This document shows, in pieces, positions 1-10,988 of a stretch of DNA of 64,000 nucleotides (position 1 is the stretch's first letter; the number at the start of each line of letters is the position of its first letter). Under the pieces are notes generated by a model. The model worked only from the letters and a program-made list of their open reading frames with translations. It did not search any database and was not told the origin of the DNA. Made by a program: the position numbers and the translations under genes. The stretch covers positions 1,116,001-1,180,000 of the forward strand of contig NZ_CP133774.1 of the NCBI RefSeq assembly GCF_034344865.1. The letters are read 5' to 3'. This DNA is from Pseudomonas sp. 10S4. GTDB taxonomy: Bacteria > Pseudomonadota > Gammaproteobacteria > Pseudomonadales > Pseudomonadaceae.

Positions 1-2
1 AC

Positions 3-569
3 TTGCTCATCAAGCAGCCGAACCCCAGCTCTAAAGCGGTGATGTTCTGCCTGATGGACGTCTCCGGCTCGATGACCCAAGCGACCAAGGACATCGCCAA
101 GCGCTTCTTCATCCTGCTGTACCTGTTTCTCAAGCGTAACTACGACAAGATCGACGTCGTGTTCATCCGCCACCACACCAGTGCGCGGGAAGTGGACGAA
201 GAAGAGTTTTTCTATTCCCGGGAAACCGGCGGCACGATCGTCTCCAGCGCCCTGAAATTGATGCAGGAGATCATGGCCGAGCGTTATCCGAGCAACGAGT
301 GGAACATCTATGCCGCCCAGGCTTCCGACGGCGACAACTGGAACGATGACTCACCGATCTGCCGCGACATCCTGATCAATCAGATCATGCCGTTTGTGCA
401 GTACTACACTTATGTTGAGATAACCCCTCGCGAACACCAGGCCCTGTGGTTCGAGTACGAACGCATCGCCGAAGCCTTCTCTGACACGTTTGCCCAACAG
501 CAACTGGTCTCGGCCGGGGATATCTATCCGGTCTTCCGTGAACTCTTCCAGCGCAGGTTAGTGACATGA
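3..569 (+). CDS. YeaH/YhbH (DUF444) family protein, C-terminal part, cut by window edge
   Basis: Only the last 188 or so residues are present; the gene begins before the window, so the apparent first codon (TTG at 3) is internal. The visible part is a von Willebrand A-like fold: the segment [12 protein letters not shown] carries the DxSxS metal-site motif, followed by a Rossmann-like strand ([10 protein letters not shown]) and the conserved GGT ([10 protein letters not shown]). The stop overlaps the start of spoVR by 4 bases, so the two are translationally coupled. In Pseudomonas and E. coli this protein is encoded with the PrkA serine kinase and SpoVR in a stationary-phase/nitrogen-stress operon; the biochemical role is not settled. 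The family assignment is firm. Confidence 0.88.
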   Translation: MLIKQPNPSSKAVMFCLMDVSGSMTQATKDIAKRFFILLYLFLKRNYDKIDVVFIRHHTSAREVDEEEFFYSRETGGTIVSSALKLMQEIMAERYPSNEWNIYAAQASDGDNWNDDSPICRDILINQIMPFVQYYTYVEITPREHQALWFEYERIAEAFSDTFAQQQLVSAGDIYPVFRELFQRRLVT

Positions 570-2127
570 CCGCCAAAGAGCAGAAGCGCCACCCCATTTC
601 CACCGGCTCCGAATGGACGTTCGAGCTGATCCAGGCGTACGACAAAGAAATCAGTCGTCTGGCGGCTCGCTATGCCCTGGATACCTACCCTAACCAGATC
701 GAAGTGATCACCGCCGAGCAGATGATGGACGCCTACGCCTCCGTCGGCATGCCGCTGGGTTATCACCATTGGTCCTACGGCAAACACTTCCTCAGCACCG
801 AGAAATCCTACAGCCGCGGCCAGATGGGGCTGGCCTACGAGATCGTGATCAACTCCGACCCGTGCATTGCCTACCTGATGGAAGAAAACACCATCTGCAT
901 GCAGGCACTGGTGGTGGCTCACGCCTGCTACGGCCATAACAGTTTCTTCAAGGGTAATTACCTGTTCCGCACCTGGACTGACGCCAGTTCGATCATCGAT
1001 TACCTAGTGTTCGCCAAGCAGTACATCATGCAATGCGAGGAGCGCCATGGCATCGACGCGGTGGAAGACCTGCTCGATTCCTGCCACGCCTTGATGAACT
1101 ACGGCGTTGACCGTTACAAACGTCCGTATCCGATTTCTGCCGAAGAAGAACGGCGTCGCCAGAAGGATCGTGAAGAGCATCTGCAGAAACAGATCAACGA
1201 CTTGTGGCGCACCATTCCAAAAGGTGCCGACAAGTACAGCGACAAGGACAACGCACGCTTCCCCGCCGAACCCCAGGAAAACATCCTGTACTTCATCGAA
1301 AAGCACGCGCCGCTGCTGGAGCCCTGGCAACGGGAAATCGTGCGGATCGTGCGCAAGATCGCCCAGTATTTTTATCCACAGCGCCAGACCCAGGTGATGA
1401 ACGAAGGCTGGGCGACTTTCTGGCACTACACCTTGATGAACGACCTTTACGACGAAGGCCTGGTCACCGACGGCTTCATGATGGAGTTCCTGACGTCCCA
1501 TACCAGCGTGGTGATGCAACCCGGTTTTGACAGCCCCTATTACAGCGGCATCAACCCCTATGCGCTGGGTTTTGCCATGTACCGGGACATCCGGCGCATG
1601 TGTGAACACCCGACCGAAGAAGACTATCGCTGGTTCCCGGACATCGCCGGCACCGATTGGCTGTCGAGCATCAAGTTCGCCATGAGCAGCTTCAAGGATG
1701 AGAGTTTCATCCTGCAGTACCTGTCACCCCAGGTGATACGTGATCTGAAGCTGTTCAGCATTCTCGATGACGACCAGAAGGACGATCTGCTGGTCCCCGC
1801 CATTCACGATGAGCCCGGCTACCGGACCATTCGAGAAACCCTGGCGGCCCAATACAACCTGGGCAATCGCGAGCCCAATATCCAGATCTACAGCATCGAC
1901 CGGCGCGGCGACCGCTCCCTGACCCTGCGCCACCAGCAACATGACCGCAAACCGCTGGGCGAGTCCACCGACGAAGTGCTCAGGCACCTGCATCGGCTCT
2001 GGGGCTTCGATATCCACCTGGAAACCCTGCAAGGCGACCAAGTGATGAAAGTCCTTCATGTTCCACCCAAAGGCGAGCACAGCGAGGGGAATACGGCCGG
2101 CTCGACCTGGCTGTCATTCATCTTTGA
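566..2127 (+). CDS. SpoVR family protein, frameshifted near its 3' end in this sequence
   Basis: Recognised by SpoVR signatures such as GHNSFFKGN and [10 protein letters not shown]. The open frame as written runs on to 2272 and overlaps cca by 82 bases with a non-family tail. A single missing G in the run at 2086-2089 explains this: in the next frame the sequence continues [12 protein letters not shown] and stops at TGA 2125-2127, giving a 520-residue protein, the usual family length. The ATG overlaps the DUF444 stop by 4 bases. SpoVR proteins accompany PrkA and DUF444 in a stress operon of unknown mechanism. The frameshift looks like a homopolymer sequencing error, but a real mutation cannot be excluded. 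Confidence 0.85.
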
Positions 2128-2190
2128 TACGGTTTGTGCCTCCGCGAGTTCGACGCAACGGTTATTCTGTCGAGCTAACGGAGGTTTTTT

Positions 2191-3420
2191 ATGCAGATTT
2201 ATAAAGTCGGCGGTGCAGTTCGCGATCGCCTGCTCGGCAAGCCTGTCACCGATATCGACTGGGTCGTGGTAGGTGCCACCACCGAAGAAATGCTCGCCAA
2301 GGGCTTTCGCCCGGTAGGCGCGGACTTCCCGGTGTTCCTTCACCCAAAAACCGGTGAGGAATACGCCCTCGCCCGGACCGAACGCAAAAGCGGGCGCGGC
2401 TATGGTGGTTTCACCTTCCACGCCAGCCCCGAAGTCACCCTCGAAGAAGACCTGATTCGTCGCGACCTGACAATCAACGCCATGGCCGAAGATGATCAGC
2501 AAAACCTGACCGATCCTTACGATGGCCAACGGGATCTTGAAGCCCGTCTTCTTCGCCACGTTTCCCCCGCGTTTGCCGAAGATCCGCTCCGAGTCCTGCG
2601 CGTTGCCCGCTTCGCGGCTCGCTATGCTGCAATGGGTTTCAGCGTCGCACCGCAGACGCTTGAACTGATGCGCGAGCTCAGCGATTCAGGTGAGCTTGAA
2701 GCGCTGACCGCAGAACGCAGCTGGAAAGAAATCTCCCGCGCCTTGATGGAAGATCAGCCTCAGGTATTTATCGAAGTGCTGCGCGCGTGCGATGCACTGA
2801 AGGTGCTGATGCCGGAAGTCGACGCGCTGTTCGGCGTACCGCAACCGGAAGCCCATCACCCGGAAATCGATACAGGCGTGCACACCTTGAGCGTGCTGGA
2901 GCAATCGGCGCTGCACAAACAGCCACTGACAGTACGCTGGGCTTGCCTGCTGCATGATTTGGGCAAAGGACTGACGCCCGAGGCAGATTGGCCGCGGCAT
3001 ATTGCCCACGAGCACACGGGCCTGAAGTTGATCAAAGCGGTCAACGAGCGGTTTAAGGCACCAAGGGACTGTCAGGAATTGGCGTTGTTGGTGGGTCAGT
3101 ATCACACCCACGGGCATCGAGCTTTGGAGCTCAAGCCGTCGACTTTGCTGGAGCTGCTGCAGAGTTTTGACGTGTACCGTCGTCCGCAACGATTTGAGGA
3201 GTTTATTGCAGCGTGCGAGATGGACGCCCGCGGGCGCAAAGGCCTGGAGCAGAGAAGTTATCCACAGGCGGATTATTTGCGCGGGGCGGCTTCAGCGGCA
3301 CGGGGTGTCGCGGTGCAGCCGTTGCTGGAGAAGGGATTCAAGGGGCCGGAGTTGGGTGAGGCGATCAAGCGTGAGCGGCTCAAGGCGTTGAAAACCTACA
3401 AGGAAGCGGCGTCTACCTGA
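2191..3420 (+). CDS. cca: multifunctional CCA tRNA nucleotidyltransferase
   Basis: This 409-residue enzyme adds or repairs the 3' CCA end of tRNAs, and the long bacterial form also has an HD phosphohydrolase domain. The N-terminus has the class II nucleotidyltransferase motif ([10 protein letters not shown], then DIDWVV with two catalytic Asp). The [10 protein letters not shown] motif and the [15 protein letters not shown] helix follow. The C-terminal half contains the HD motif LLHDLGKG around residue 255. A strong ribosome site (GGAGG) lies just before the ATG. Length and motifs match the E. coli-type enzyme. Once spoVR is repaired, cca is separated from it by 63 bases and no longer overlaps. 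Confidence 0.95.
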   Translation: MQIYKVGGAVRDRLLGKPVTDIDWVVVGATTEEMLAKGFRPVGADFPVFLHPKTGEEYALARTERKSGRGYGGFTFHASPEVTLEEDLIRRDLTINAMAEDDQQNLTDPYDGQRDLEARLLRHVSPAFAEDPLRVLRVARFAARYAAMGFSVAPQTLELMRELSDSGELEALTAERSWKEISRALMEDQPQVFIEVLRACDALKVLMPEVDALFGVPQPEAHHPEIDTGVHTLSVLEQSALHKQPLTVRWACLLHDLGKGLTPEADWPRHIAHEHTGLKLIKAVNERFKAPRDCQELALLVGQYHTHGHRALELKPSTLLELLQSFDVYRRPQRFEEFIAACEMDARGRKGLEQRSYPQADYLRGAASAARGVAVQPLLEKGFKGPELGEAIKRERLKALKTYKEAAST

Positions 3421-3424
3421 ACAG

Positions 3425-3501
3425 CATCGCGAGCAAGCTCGCTCCCACATGGATCTCTGACGTTCACGCAATCCAGTGTGGGAGCGAGCTTGCTCGCGAT
3501 G
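3425..3501. repeat. REPIN (two inverted REPs)
   Basis: The core GCGAGCAAGCTCGCTCCCACA is followed about 28 bases later by its inverted copy. It fills the gap between convergent cca and folK and could fold into a long hairpin that also acts as a transcription barrier. Confidence 0.9.
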
Positions 3502-3513
3502 GCGTCCTCCGAC

Positions 3514-4032
3514 TTACAACAAATCCGAAGGGGTCAACGGCTCGCCGCGCCACTCAAACGCCACCGGCGCCAACACCTGATCAATCTGCGCTTCGCCCCA
3601 CAATGCCGCAAAGCTTTTGCCTACACCCGGATGCACTCTGTCCGGCGCTATCAGCGACAACGGCCACAGCACGAAGGCATTTTTCAGAATTTCTGCCCGA
3701 GGCAAGATCAAGCCATCGAAGTTACCCACCAGATCGCCGAACAACAACACGTCGATATCCAGCGGCAAACCCTTGCGATCCGGCGCGTAGCGACCGTTGT
3801 CCGCCTCGATGAATTTCAGTCGGCGATCCAGCTCCATCAACGGCAGGTCGGTGTACGCCGACACCACGAAGTTGAAGAACGGCCCGCTCTTGATCCCCAC
3901 CGGTTGGCTTTCGAAGACCGCCGAACAGCGGATATCCACCAGAAAACCTGAAAGGGCTTCCAGGCCAGCCTGCAAATGGGTTTCGCGCTCGATATTGCTA
4001 CCGAGCCCGAGGTACACCTGAGTCAGCGACAT
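3514..4032 (-). CDS. folK: 2-amino-4-hydroxy-6-hydroxymethyldihydropteridine diphosphokinase
   Basis: HPPK transfers pyrophosphate from ATP to 6-hydroxymethyl-dihydropterin in folate synthesis. The 172-residue protein begins with YLGLGSNIE and carries the HPPK signature around RKGLPLDIDVLLFGD, whose two Asp bind magnesium. It overlaps the end of folB by 10 bases on the same strand, so folB-folK form a two-gene operon making consecutive steps of the pathway. Length is normal for the family. Confidence 0.95.
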   Translation of the reverse strand: MSLTQVYLGLGSNIERETHLQAGLEALSGFLVDIRCSAVFESQPVGIKSGPFFNFVVSAYTDLPLMELDRRLKFIEADNGRYAPDRKGLPLDIDVLLFGDLVGNFDGLILPRAEILKNAFVLWPLSLIAPDRVHPGVGKSFAALWGEAQIDQVLAPVAFEWRGEPLTPSDLL

Positions 4033-4379
4033 CCGCGCTCGATCTCCACGCCCACACCACCAGTGGCCGCCGGCACAGCGCCCGGCTTGGTCAGTTTGAG
4101 GCGCATCCAGGTGATCTTGAATTCGCTCATCAGCACTTCAACCAGACGCTCGGCGAAAGTCTCGACCAATTGGAACTGTGCCTGCTCGGCAAACGCCTGA
4201 ATTCGCGACGAGACACTCGCGTAGTCGAGCGCCAGGGTCAGGTCGTCACCGGCCGCTGCCGGGCGGTTGTCCCAGGCGAAGCTCAGATCAAGTCGCAGGC
4301 ATTGTCGGATGCCGCGCTCCCAGTCGTAGGCACCAATGACAGTGTCGACTTCCAGGCCCTCGATAAACACTCTGTCCAA
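4023..4379 (-). CDS. folB: dihydroneopterin aldolase
   Basis: FolB converts dihydroneopterin to 6-hydroxymethyl-dihydropterin, the substrate of the neighbouring folK. The longest frame opens at 4403, but I prefer the TTG at 4377-4379: it is preceded by a good ribosome site (GGAGAG, about 8 bases away) and gives an N-terminus of [13 protein letters not shown] and a protein of 118 residues, the usual family length. Conserved features include the catalytic Glu in FIEGLEV, LDYASV and VETFAERL. Divergent from plsY with 74 bases between the starts. Confidence 0.93.
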   Translation of the reverse strand: MDRVFIEGLEVDTVIGAYDWERGIRQCLRLDLSFAWDNRPAAAGDDLTLALDYASVSSRIQAFAEQAQFQLVETFAERLVEVLMSEFKITWMRLKLTKPGAVPAATGGVGVEIERGCR

Positions 4380-4453
4380 GCACTTCTCTCCGCTGCACGA
4401 CAAGGGCGCAATGCGCCGTTAGAATCAGGGCGTCCTCGCCCGGAATAGTTAGC

Positions 4454-5023
4454 ATGTTTTGGTTATTGGCGACCTTCGCCTACCTGCTCGGCTCTCTGTC
4501 CTTCGCCATTTTGCTCAGCCGCCTGACCGGTAACCCCGATCCGCGAATGGGTGGCTCGGGCAATGCCGGAGCCACCAACATGTTGCGCCTGGCCGGCAAG
4601 AAACTCGCCGTTCTAACGTTACTCGGTGACCTGTGCAAAGGCTTGTTGCCTGTGCTGATCGCCGGCGTTGTCGGCCTTTCGCTGCAAGATCAAGCCTGGA
4701 TCGGTGTTTGTGCCGTCATCGGCCACCTGTTCCCGCTGTACTTCCGCTTTCGCGGCGGCAAGGGTGTCGCCACCGCGGCCGGCATGTTGCTGGGCCTCTA
4801 CCCGCCCGCAGCCCTGCTGGCAGTCTGTGCCTGGCTGCTGACGTTCTACCTGACCCGCACCAGCTCACTGGCGGCACTGATCGCCACACCGCTGACCCTG
4901 CCATTGCTCGCCTGGCAAGAGCCGGCGGCACTGCTGCCCATGAGCGCACTCACCGGCCTGATCGTCTGGCGCCATCGCGGCAATCTACGCGACCTGTTTG
5001 CCGGGCGCGAACGGCATTTTTAA
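4454..5023 (+). CDS. plsY: glycerol-3-phosphate acyltransferase PlsY
   Basis: PlsY transfers an acyl group from acyl-phosphate to glycerol-3-phosphate, the first step of phospholipid synthesis, in the inner membrane. The 189-residue protein is mostly hydrophobic (about five membrane segments) and has the three family motifs: [13 protein letters not shown] near residue 35, [11 protein letters not shown] near 97, and a C-terminal [13 protein letters not shown]. It is divergent from folB and convergent with tsaD. As written its end overlaps the frameshifted tsaD, but after repair of tsaD the two stops are 23 bases apart. Confidence 0.96.
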   Translation: MFWLLATFAYLLGSLSFAILLSRLTGNPDPRMGGSGNAGATNMLRLAGKKLAVLTLLGDLCKGLLPVLIAGVVGLSLQDQAWIGVCAVIGHLFPLYFRFRGGKGVATAAGMLLGLYPPAALLAVCAWLLTFYLTRTSSLAALIATPLTLPLLAWQEPAALLPMSALTGLIVWRHRGNLRDLFAGRERHF

Positions 5024-5046
5024 ATACCGGACGTGAACCCCGCTCA

Positions 5047-6073
5047 TCACAACGCCGACAATTGCTCCATCGGCCAGCGCGCCTGCACGCTGATCGCCAG
5101 GCTTTCGCTGCTGACCGGCCTGCAAACGGCGGCAGCCGGCAAACGCAATCATCGCGCCGTTATCGGTGCAAAACTCGGGACGGGCGTAAAACACGTCGCC
5201 CTTCATGTCGCCGAGCATTTTTTCCAGTGAAGTACGCAGTGCCTTGTTGGCACTGACGCCCCCAGCGATCACCAGACGCTTCATGCCCGCCGCTTTCAGG
5301 GCCCGCTTGCACTTGATGGTCAAAGTCTCCACCACGGCTTGCTGGAACGCCAGCGAGATGTCGCAACGGGCTTGCTCGCCGTCGTCCCCGGCGCTGACGC
5401 ATTGCTGCCAGGTGTTAAGGGCTGAGGTTTTCAAGCCGCTGAAGCTGAATGCCAGGCCCGGGCGATCACACATCGGACGCGGGAAAGTGAAACGTCCTGC
5501 AACCCCCTGTTCCGCCAGACGGGCGATTTCCGGGCCGCCCGGATAATTGAGACCCATCTTCTTCGCGGTCTTGTCGAACGCTTCACCGGCGGCATCGTCG
5601 AGGGTCTCGCCCAACAACGTGTATTGGCCGATTCCGTCGACCTGAACCAGCTGCGTATGACCACCCGACACCAACAAAGCGACGAACGGGAATTCGGGCG
5701 GTTGCGGCTCCAGCATCGGCGCCAGCAAATGACCTTCCATGTGGTGCACGCCCAAGGCCGGAATCCCCCAGGCAAAGGCCAGCGCCTGGGCGCAGGAAGC
5801 CCCCACCAACAGCGCACCGACCAGGCCAGGACCCGCGGTATAAGCGATCGCATCGATCTCGGTCGGCACGCAGTCGGCTTCGGCCAAGACCTGACGGATC
5901 AAGGGCAGCATGCGTTTGACGTGATCACGCGAGGCCAGCTCCGGCACCACACCGCCATAGGCGCGATGCAGGTCGATCTGGCTAAACAGCGCGTCGGCCA
6001 GCAGGCCGCGTTCACTGTCATATAATGCGACACCAGTTTCGTCGCAGGAGGTTTCTAATCCCAGTACTAGCAT
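5047..6073 (-). CDS. tsaD: tRNA N6-adenosine threonylcarbamoyltransferase, frameshifted at its C-terminus in this sequence
   Basis: TsaD transfers the threonylcarbamoyl group to A37 of ANN-decoding tRNAs and is essential in most bacteria. Motifs include [10 protein letters not shown] at the start, the metal ligands in [16 protein letters not shown] and [12 protein letters not shown] near the end. As written the frame runs to 4985 with a foreign tail. One extra base near 5107-5111 explains this: in the alternative frame the end reads [19 protein letters not shown] and stops at 5047, giving 341 residues, the normal length. Because the gene is essential, a sequence error is the likeliest cause. 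Divergent from rpsU. Confidence 0.9.
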
Positions 6074-6272
6074 GGGTTTGCGCCTTGTTTAGGCTGAATT
6101 CGAAGGCGCGCATAATAGTCGCCATGGGATGCCCCGACTAGCGGTTTTCGATCAGAGGCTTTGCATTCCGGTCGATGAGGAGTTAACATCCGCAACCCTT
6201 AAAAACCGACGTCTTCAAGTGCTCTTTTGCCGCGAGGATGTTGACCCCGGTAATGAATGAAGGTAGCTCTGG

Positions 6273-6488
6273 ATGCCAGCCGTCAAAGTAAAAGAGAACG
6301 AACCCTTCGACGTAGCTCTGCGTCGTTTCAAGCGCTCCTGCGAAAAAGCCGGTGTACTGGCTGAAGTTCGTAGCCGCGAATTCTACGAGAAGCCAACTTC
6401 TGAGCGTAAGCGTAAAGCAGCAGCCGCTGTTAAGCGTCACGCCAAGAAAGTACAGCGCGAACAGCGCCGCGCCGTTCGTCTGTACTAA
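6273..6488 (+). CDS. rpsU: 30S ribosomal protein S21
   Basis: A 71-residue, strongly basic protein matching S21 from end to end ([20 protein letters not shown] at the N-terminus, ending in RRAVRLY). S21 sits on the 30S platform and aids mRNA start selection. It is the first gene of the macromolecular synthesis operon rpsU-dnaG-rpoD. The 5' leader from the tsaD start is about 200 bases. Codon use is strongly biased, as expected for a ribosomal gene. Confidence 0.98.
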
Positions 6489-6518
6489 TACACAGACGTT
6501 CGTAGCAAGCTTCTGCCA

Positions 6519-6539
6519 AGCCCGGCCCTCAGCCGGGCT
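6519..6539 (+). terminator. hairpin after rpsU, attenuator or RNA-processing site
   Basis: A perfect 8-bp stem AGCCCGGC / GCCGGGCT with a 5-base loop lies 30 bases after the rpsU stop. No run of T follows, so it is not a classical terminator. In E. coli a partial terminator and a processing site lie between rpsU and dnaG, lowering dnaG expression relative to S21; this hairpin is the obvious candidate here. Confidence 0.55.
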
Positions 6540-6969
6540 AATGGCATTTGCGGGAATCGCTTGATGCTTCACCGTCAAAGCCGCAGACGCGACCGAGACA
6601 AACCTGCTTCACAGCGTCAGACCTGGCTCTTTTGCCAGCGGTGCACGTCTTTTCTGACGAGCCTTTCAAGGCTACTGACGAGCACACCCACTGATTCCTC
6701 TTACGACGATCAGCCCAAGGCACCTGCTTGCGTGCCCGCTTATGAGCTATCCGAGGCCATCGACTGGCCGCAGCGGATTCAGCGCAACACTTTCATATAG
6801 TCGAATACTGATCGGTACTAACGTCAGTGGATTTTCGGCAGATACACTTCCCGACAGCGATTACGCAGACGACACTGGTCGAGCCGCATACCTTGCGCGC
6901 CTCAAGTAATGACCCGCGTTCGCCAGCCCTTCGTTTTGGGTCCATTTCAGCGCAGATGACGAGACCGCC
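6540..6969. other. rpsU-dnaG intergenic region without a convincing gene
   Basis: These 430 bases contain no ORF with recognisable protein character. A 79-codon frame at 6561-6800 has no ribosome site and matches nothing I know. The region may hold a dnaG promoter (TATAGT near 6796-6801), but I see no matching -35 box. I found no YqeY-like gene here, which some pseudomonads carry at this place. Confidence 0.5.
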
Positions 6970-8948
6970 ATGGCCGGGCTAATTCCCCAGAGCTTCATTG
7001 ACGACCTTCTGAACCGCACCGACATCGTCGATGTGGTGAGCTCGCGCCTGCAAATGAAAAAGGCCGGCAAGAACTACACCGCCTGCTGCCCGTTCCACAA
7101 AGAGAAAACCCCTCCTTCAGCGTCAGCCCCGACAAGCAGTTCTATTACTGCTTCGGCTGCGGCGCTGGCGGTAACGCCCTCGGCTTCATGATGGACCACG
7201 ACAACCTGGACTTCATCCAGGCTGTCGAAGAACTGGCCAAAGCCGCCGGCATGGAAATACCCCGCGAAGAAAGCGGCCGACCGCACAAACCGCGGCAGCC
7301 GACTGACTCGCCGCTGTACCCGCTGCTCACCGCCGCCGCCGACTTTTACCGGCAAGCGCTGAAAAGCCATCCATCTCGCAAAGCCGCCGTGGATTATTTG
7401 AAGGGTCGCGGCCTGACCGGAGAAATAGCCCGGGACTTCGGCCTCGGCTTCGCCCCGCCCGGCTGGGACAATCTGTTCAAGCACTTGAGCAGCGACACCC
7501 TGCAACAGAAAGCCATGGTCGACGCCGGCCTGCTGATCGAGAACGCCGAAACCGGCAAACGCTATGACCGCTTCCGCGATCGCGTGATGTTCCCGATTCG
7601 TGACAGTCGCGGACGCATCATTGCGTTCGGCGGCCGAGTACTGGGTGACGACAAGCCGAAGTACCTGAACTCACCGGAAACCCCGGTATTCCATAAAGGC
7701 CAAGAGCTTTACGGCCTCTATGAAGCGCGCAAGAACAACCGCAATCTCGACGAAATCATCGTTGTCGAAGGCTACATGGACGTCATCGCTCTCGCCCAGC
7801 AAGGCTTGCGCAATGCCGTCGCGACTCTGGGCACCGCCACCAGCGAAGAGCACTTGAAGCGACTGTTTCGCGTCGTGCCTAACGTATTGTTCTGTTTCGA
7901 CGGCGACCAGGCTGGCCGCAAAGCCGCCTGGCGAGCACTGGAAGCAGCGCTGCCGTGCCTGCAGGACGGGCGACGGGCACGCTTCCTGTTTCTGCCTGAA
8001 GGTGAAGACCCGGATACGCTGGTCCGCTCCGAGGGCACCGACGCTTTCCGCGCACGAATCAATCAACACGCCCAACCGCTGGCCGACTATTTCTTTCAGC
8101 AACTGACCGAGGAATCGGACCCGCGCTCGCTCGAAGGCAAGGCCCACATGGCCACCCTCGCTGCACCGCTGATCGAAAAAGTCCCGGGTGCCAACCTGCG
8201 CATCCTGATGCGTCAGCGACTGACCGAAATCACCGGCCTGACTGGCGAAGCCATGAGCCAGCTGGTGCACAGCGCCCCTCAGGAAGCGCCGCCAGCCTAC
8301 GATCCAGGTATCGATTACGACGCCATGCCGGATTACAGCGACTACCATCAGCCGCAGGCACAAGAGATGTACGTGCCGCAGCAGGAATGGACACCGAAGA
8401 AACCCGGTGCCGGCGGCAAGAAGTGGGACAAGAAACCCTGGGACAAGAATGGCAAGCGTGGCGGCGATCGTGACCAACAAAGTGCCCCGCGCACCCCGAT
8501 TGCCGTCGAAGCCCCAACACTGATTGCATTGCGCACGCTGATTCATCATCCGCAACTGGCCGGCAAGGTAGAAACCGCCAACCATTTCGCCAATGAAAGC
8601 AACACGTATGCACAGTTGCTGGTGGCCCTTATCGAGGCCTTGCAGAAAAATCCTAAGCTAAACTCTATCCAGCTAATGGCCCGCTGGCATGGCACCGATC
8701 AAGGGCGCCTGCTCAAAGCATTAGCGGAAAAGGAGTGGCTAATTGACGGCGATAACCTTGAACAACAGTTTTTAGACACCATTACTAGGTTATCAGCGGG
8801 TCAACACACAGATACTTTGGAAGCACTTATCAAAAAAGCAAGGCAGCCGGGATTGACCCCAGAGGAAGCAATTCAGATCGCAAATCAGATGCGCGACCTA
8901 TTAAAACGCAATGTGGCTATATCAAACCCGACCTCAACTGGCGCGTGA
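6970..8948 (+). CDS. dnaG: DNA primase, frameshifted near codon 47 in this sequence
   Basis: DnaG makes the RNA primers for replication. The N-terminal zinc finger begins MAGLIPQSFIDDLLNRTDIV and has C-P-F-H at about residues 40-43. The frame is then lost at the C run near 7109-7112. Restoring one C gives K-T-P-S-F-S-V-S-P-D-K and the second zinc-finger half C-F-G-C-G-A-G-G-N, after which the frame is open to 8948, giving 659 residues, the normal length. The TOPRIM domain is seen as VVEGYMDVIAL and FCFDGDQAGRKAAWRAL. A low-complexity linker (PGAGGKKWDKKPWDKNGK) precedes the C-terminal helicase-binding domain. An essential gene cannot be truncated, so the break is almost certainly a sequence error. 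The last 100 or so codons are unusually AT-rich. Confidence 0.93.
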
Positions 8949-8968
8949 GGTCATAGCTCAGGTATAAT
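8940..8968 (+). promoter_or_regulatory. candidate rpoD promoter
   Basis: A perfect -10 box TATAAT at 8963-8968 lies 48 bases before the rpoD ATG, between the dnaG stop and rpoD. The -35 region falls in the last dnaG codons and has no good TTGACA match. This would let rpoD be transcribed independently of the upstream operon. Confidence 0.45.
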
Positions 8969-9015
8969 CCTCGGCTTGTTTTTTGCCCGCCAAGACCTTC
9001 AGTGGATAGGGTGTT

Positions 9016-10866
<1,851 letters not shown>

Positions 10867-10872
10867 TCACAG

Positions 10873-10898
10873 AACCCCCGGCCCAGGCCGGGGGTTTT
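10873..10898 (+). terminator. rpoD Rho-independent terminator
   Basis: A 9-bp GC-rich stem CCCCCGGCC / GGCCGGGGG with a 2-base loop is followed by TTTT, six bases after the rpoD stop. Confidence 0.92.
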
Positions 10899-10988
10899 GC
10901 TTTATACAGATTAAATCCCCCGCACTGCCCCCCTGCCGAATTGCCCGTCTACACTCGAAACATTCCCCCGAGCCATAACGAGACCGTT

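Noticed and set aside
2128..2272. C-terminal extension of SpoVR overlapping cca
   Set aside because: Produced by a one-base frameshift; the other frame gives the normal family end at 2127.
1372..3271. DnaA-box matches (TTATCCACA) inside spoVR and cca
   Set aside because: Isolated single copies inside coding sequence; no cluster or extra structure, unlike the 54.1-54.3 kb region.
3425..3501. Possible CRISPR-like array from the many recurring 20-base units
   Set aside because: The units are dispersed, paired in inverted orientation and lack regular spacers: they are REP/REPIN elements.
4985..5046. C-terminal extension of TsaD overlapping plsY
   Set aside because: Produced by a one-base insertion; the repaired frame stops at 5047 with the normal 341-residue length.
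6561..6800. 79-codon ORF between rpsU and dnaG
   Set aside because: No ribosome site, composition unlike a protein gene and no family resemblance.
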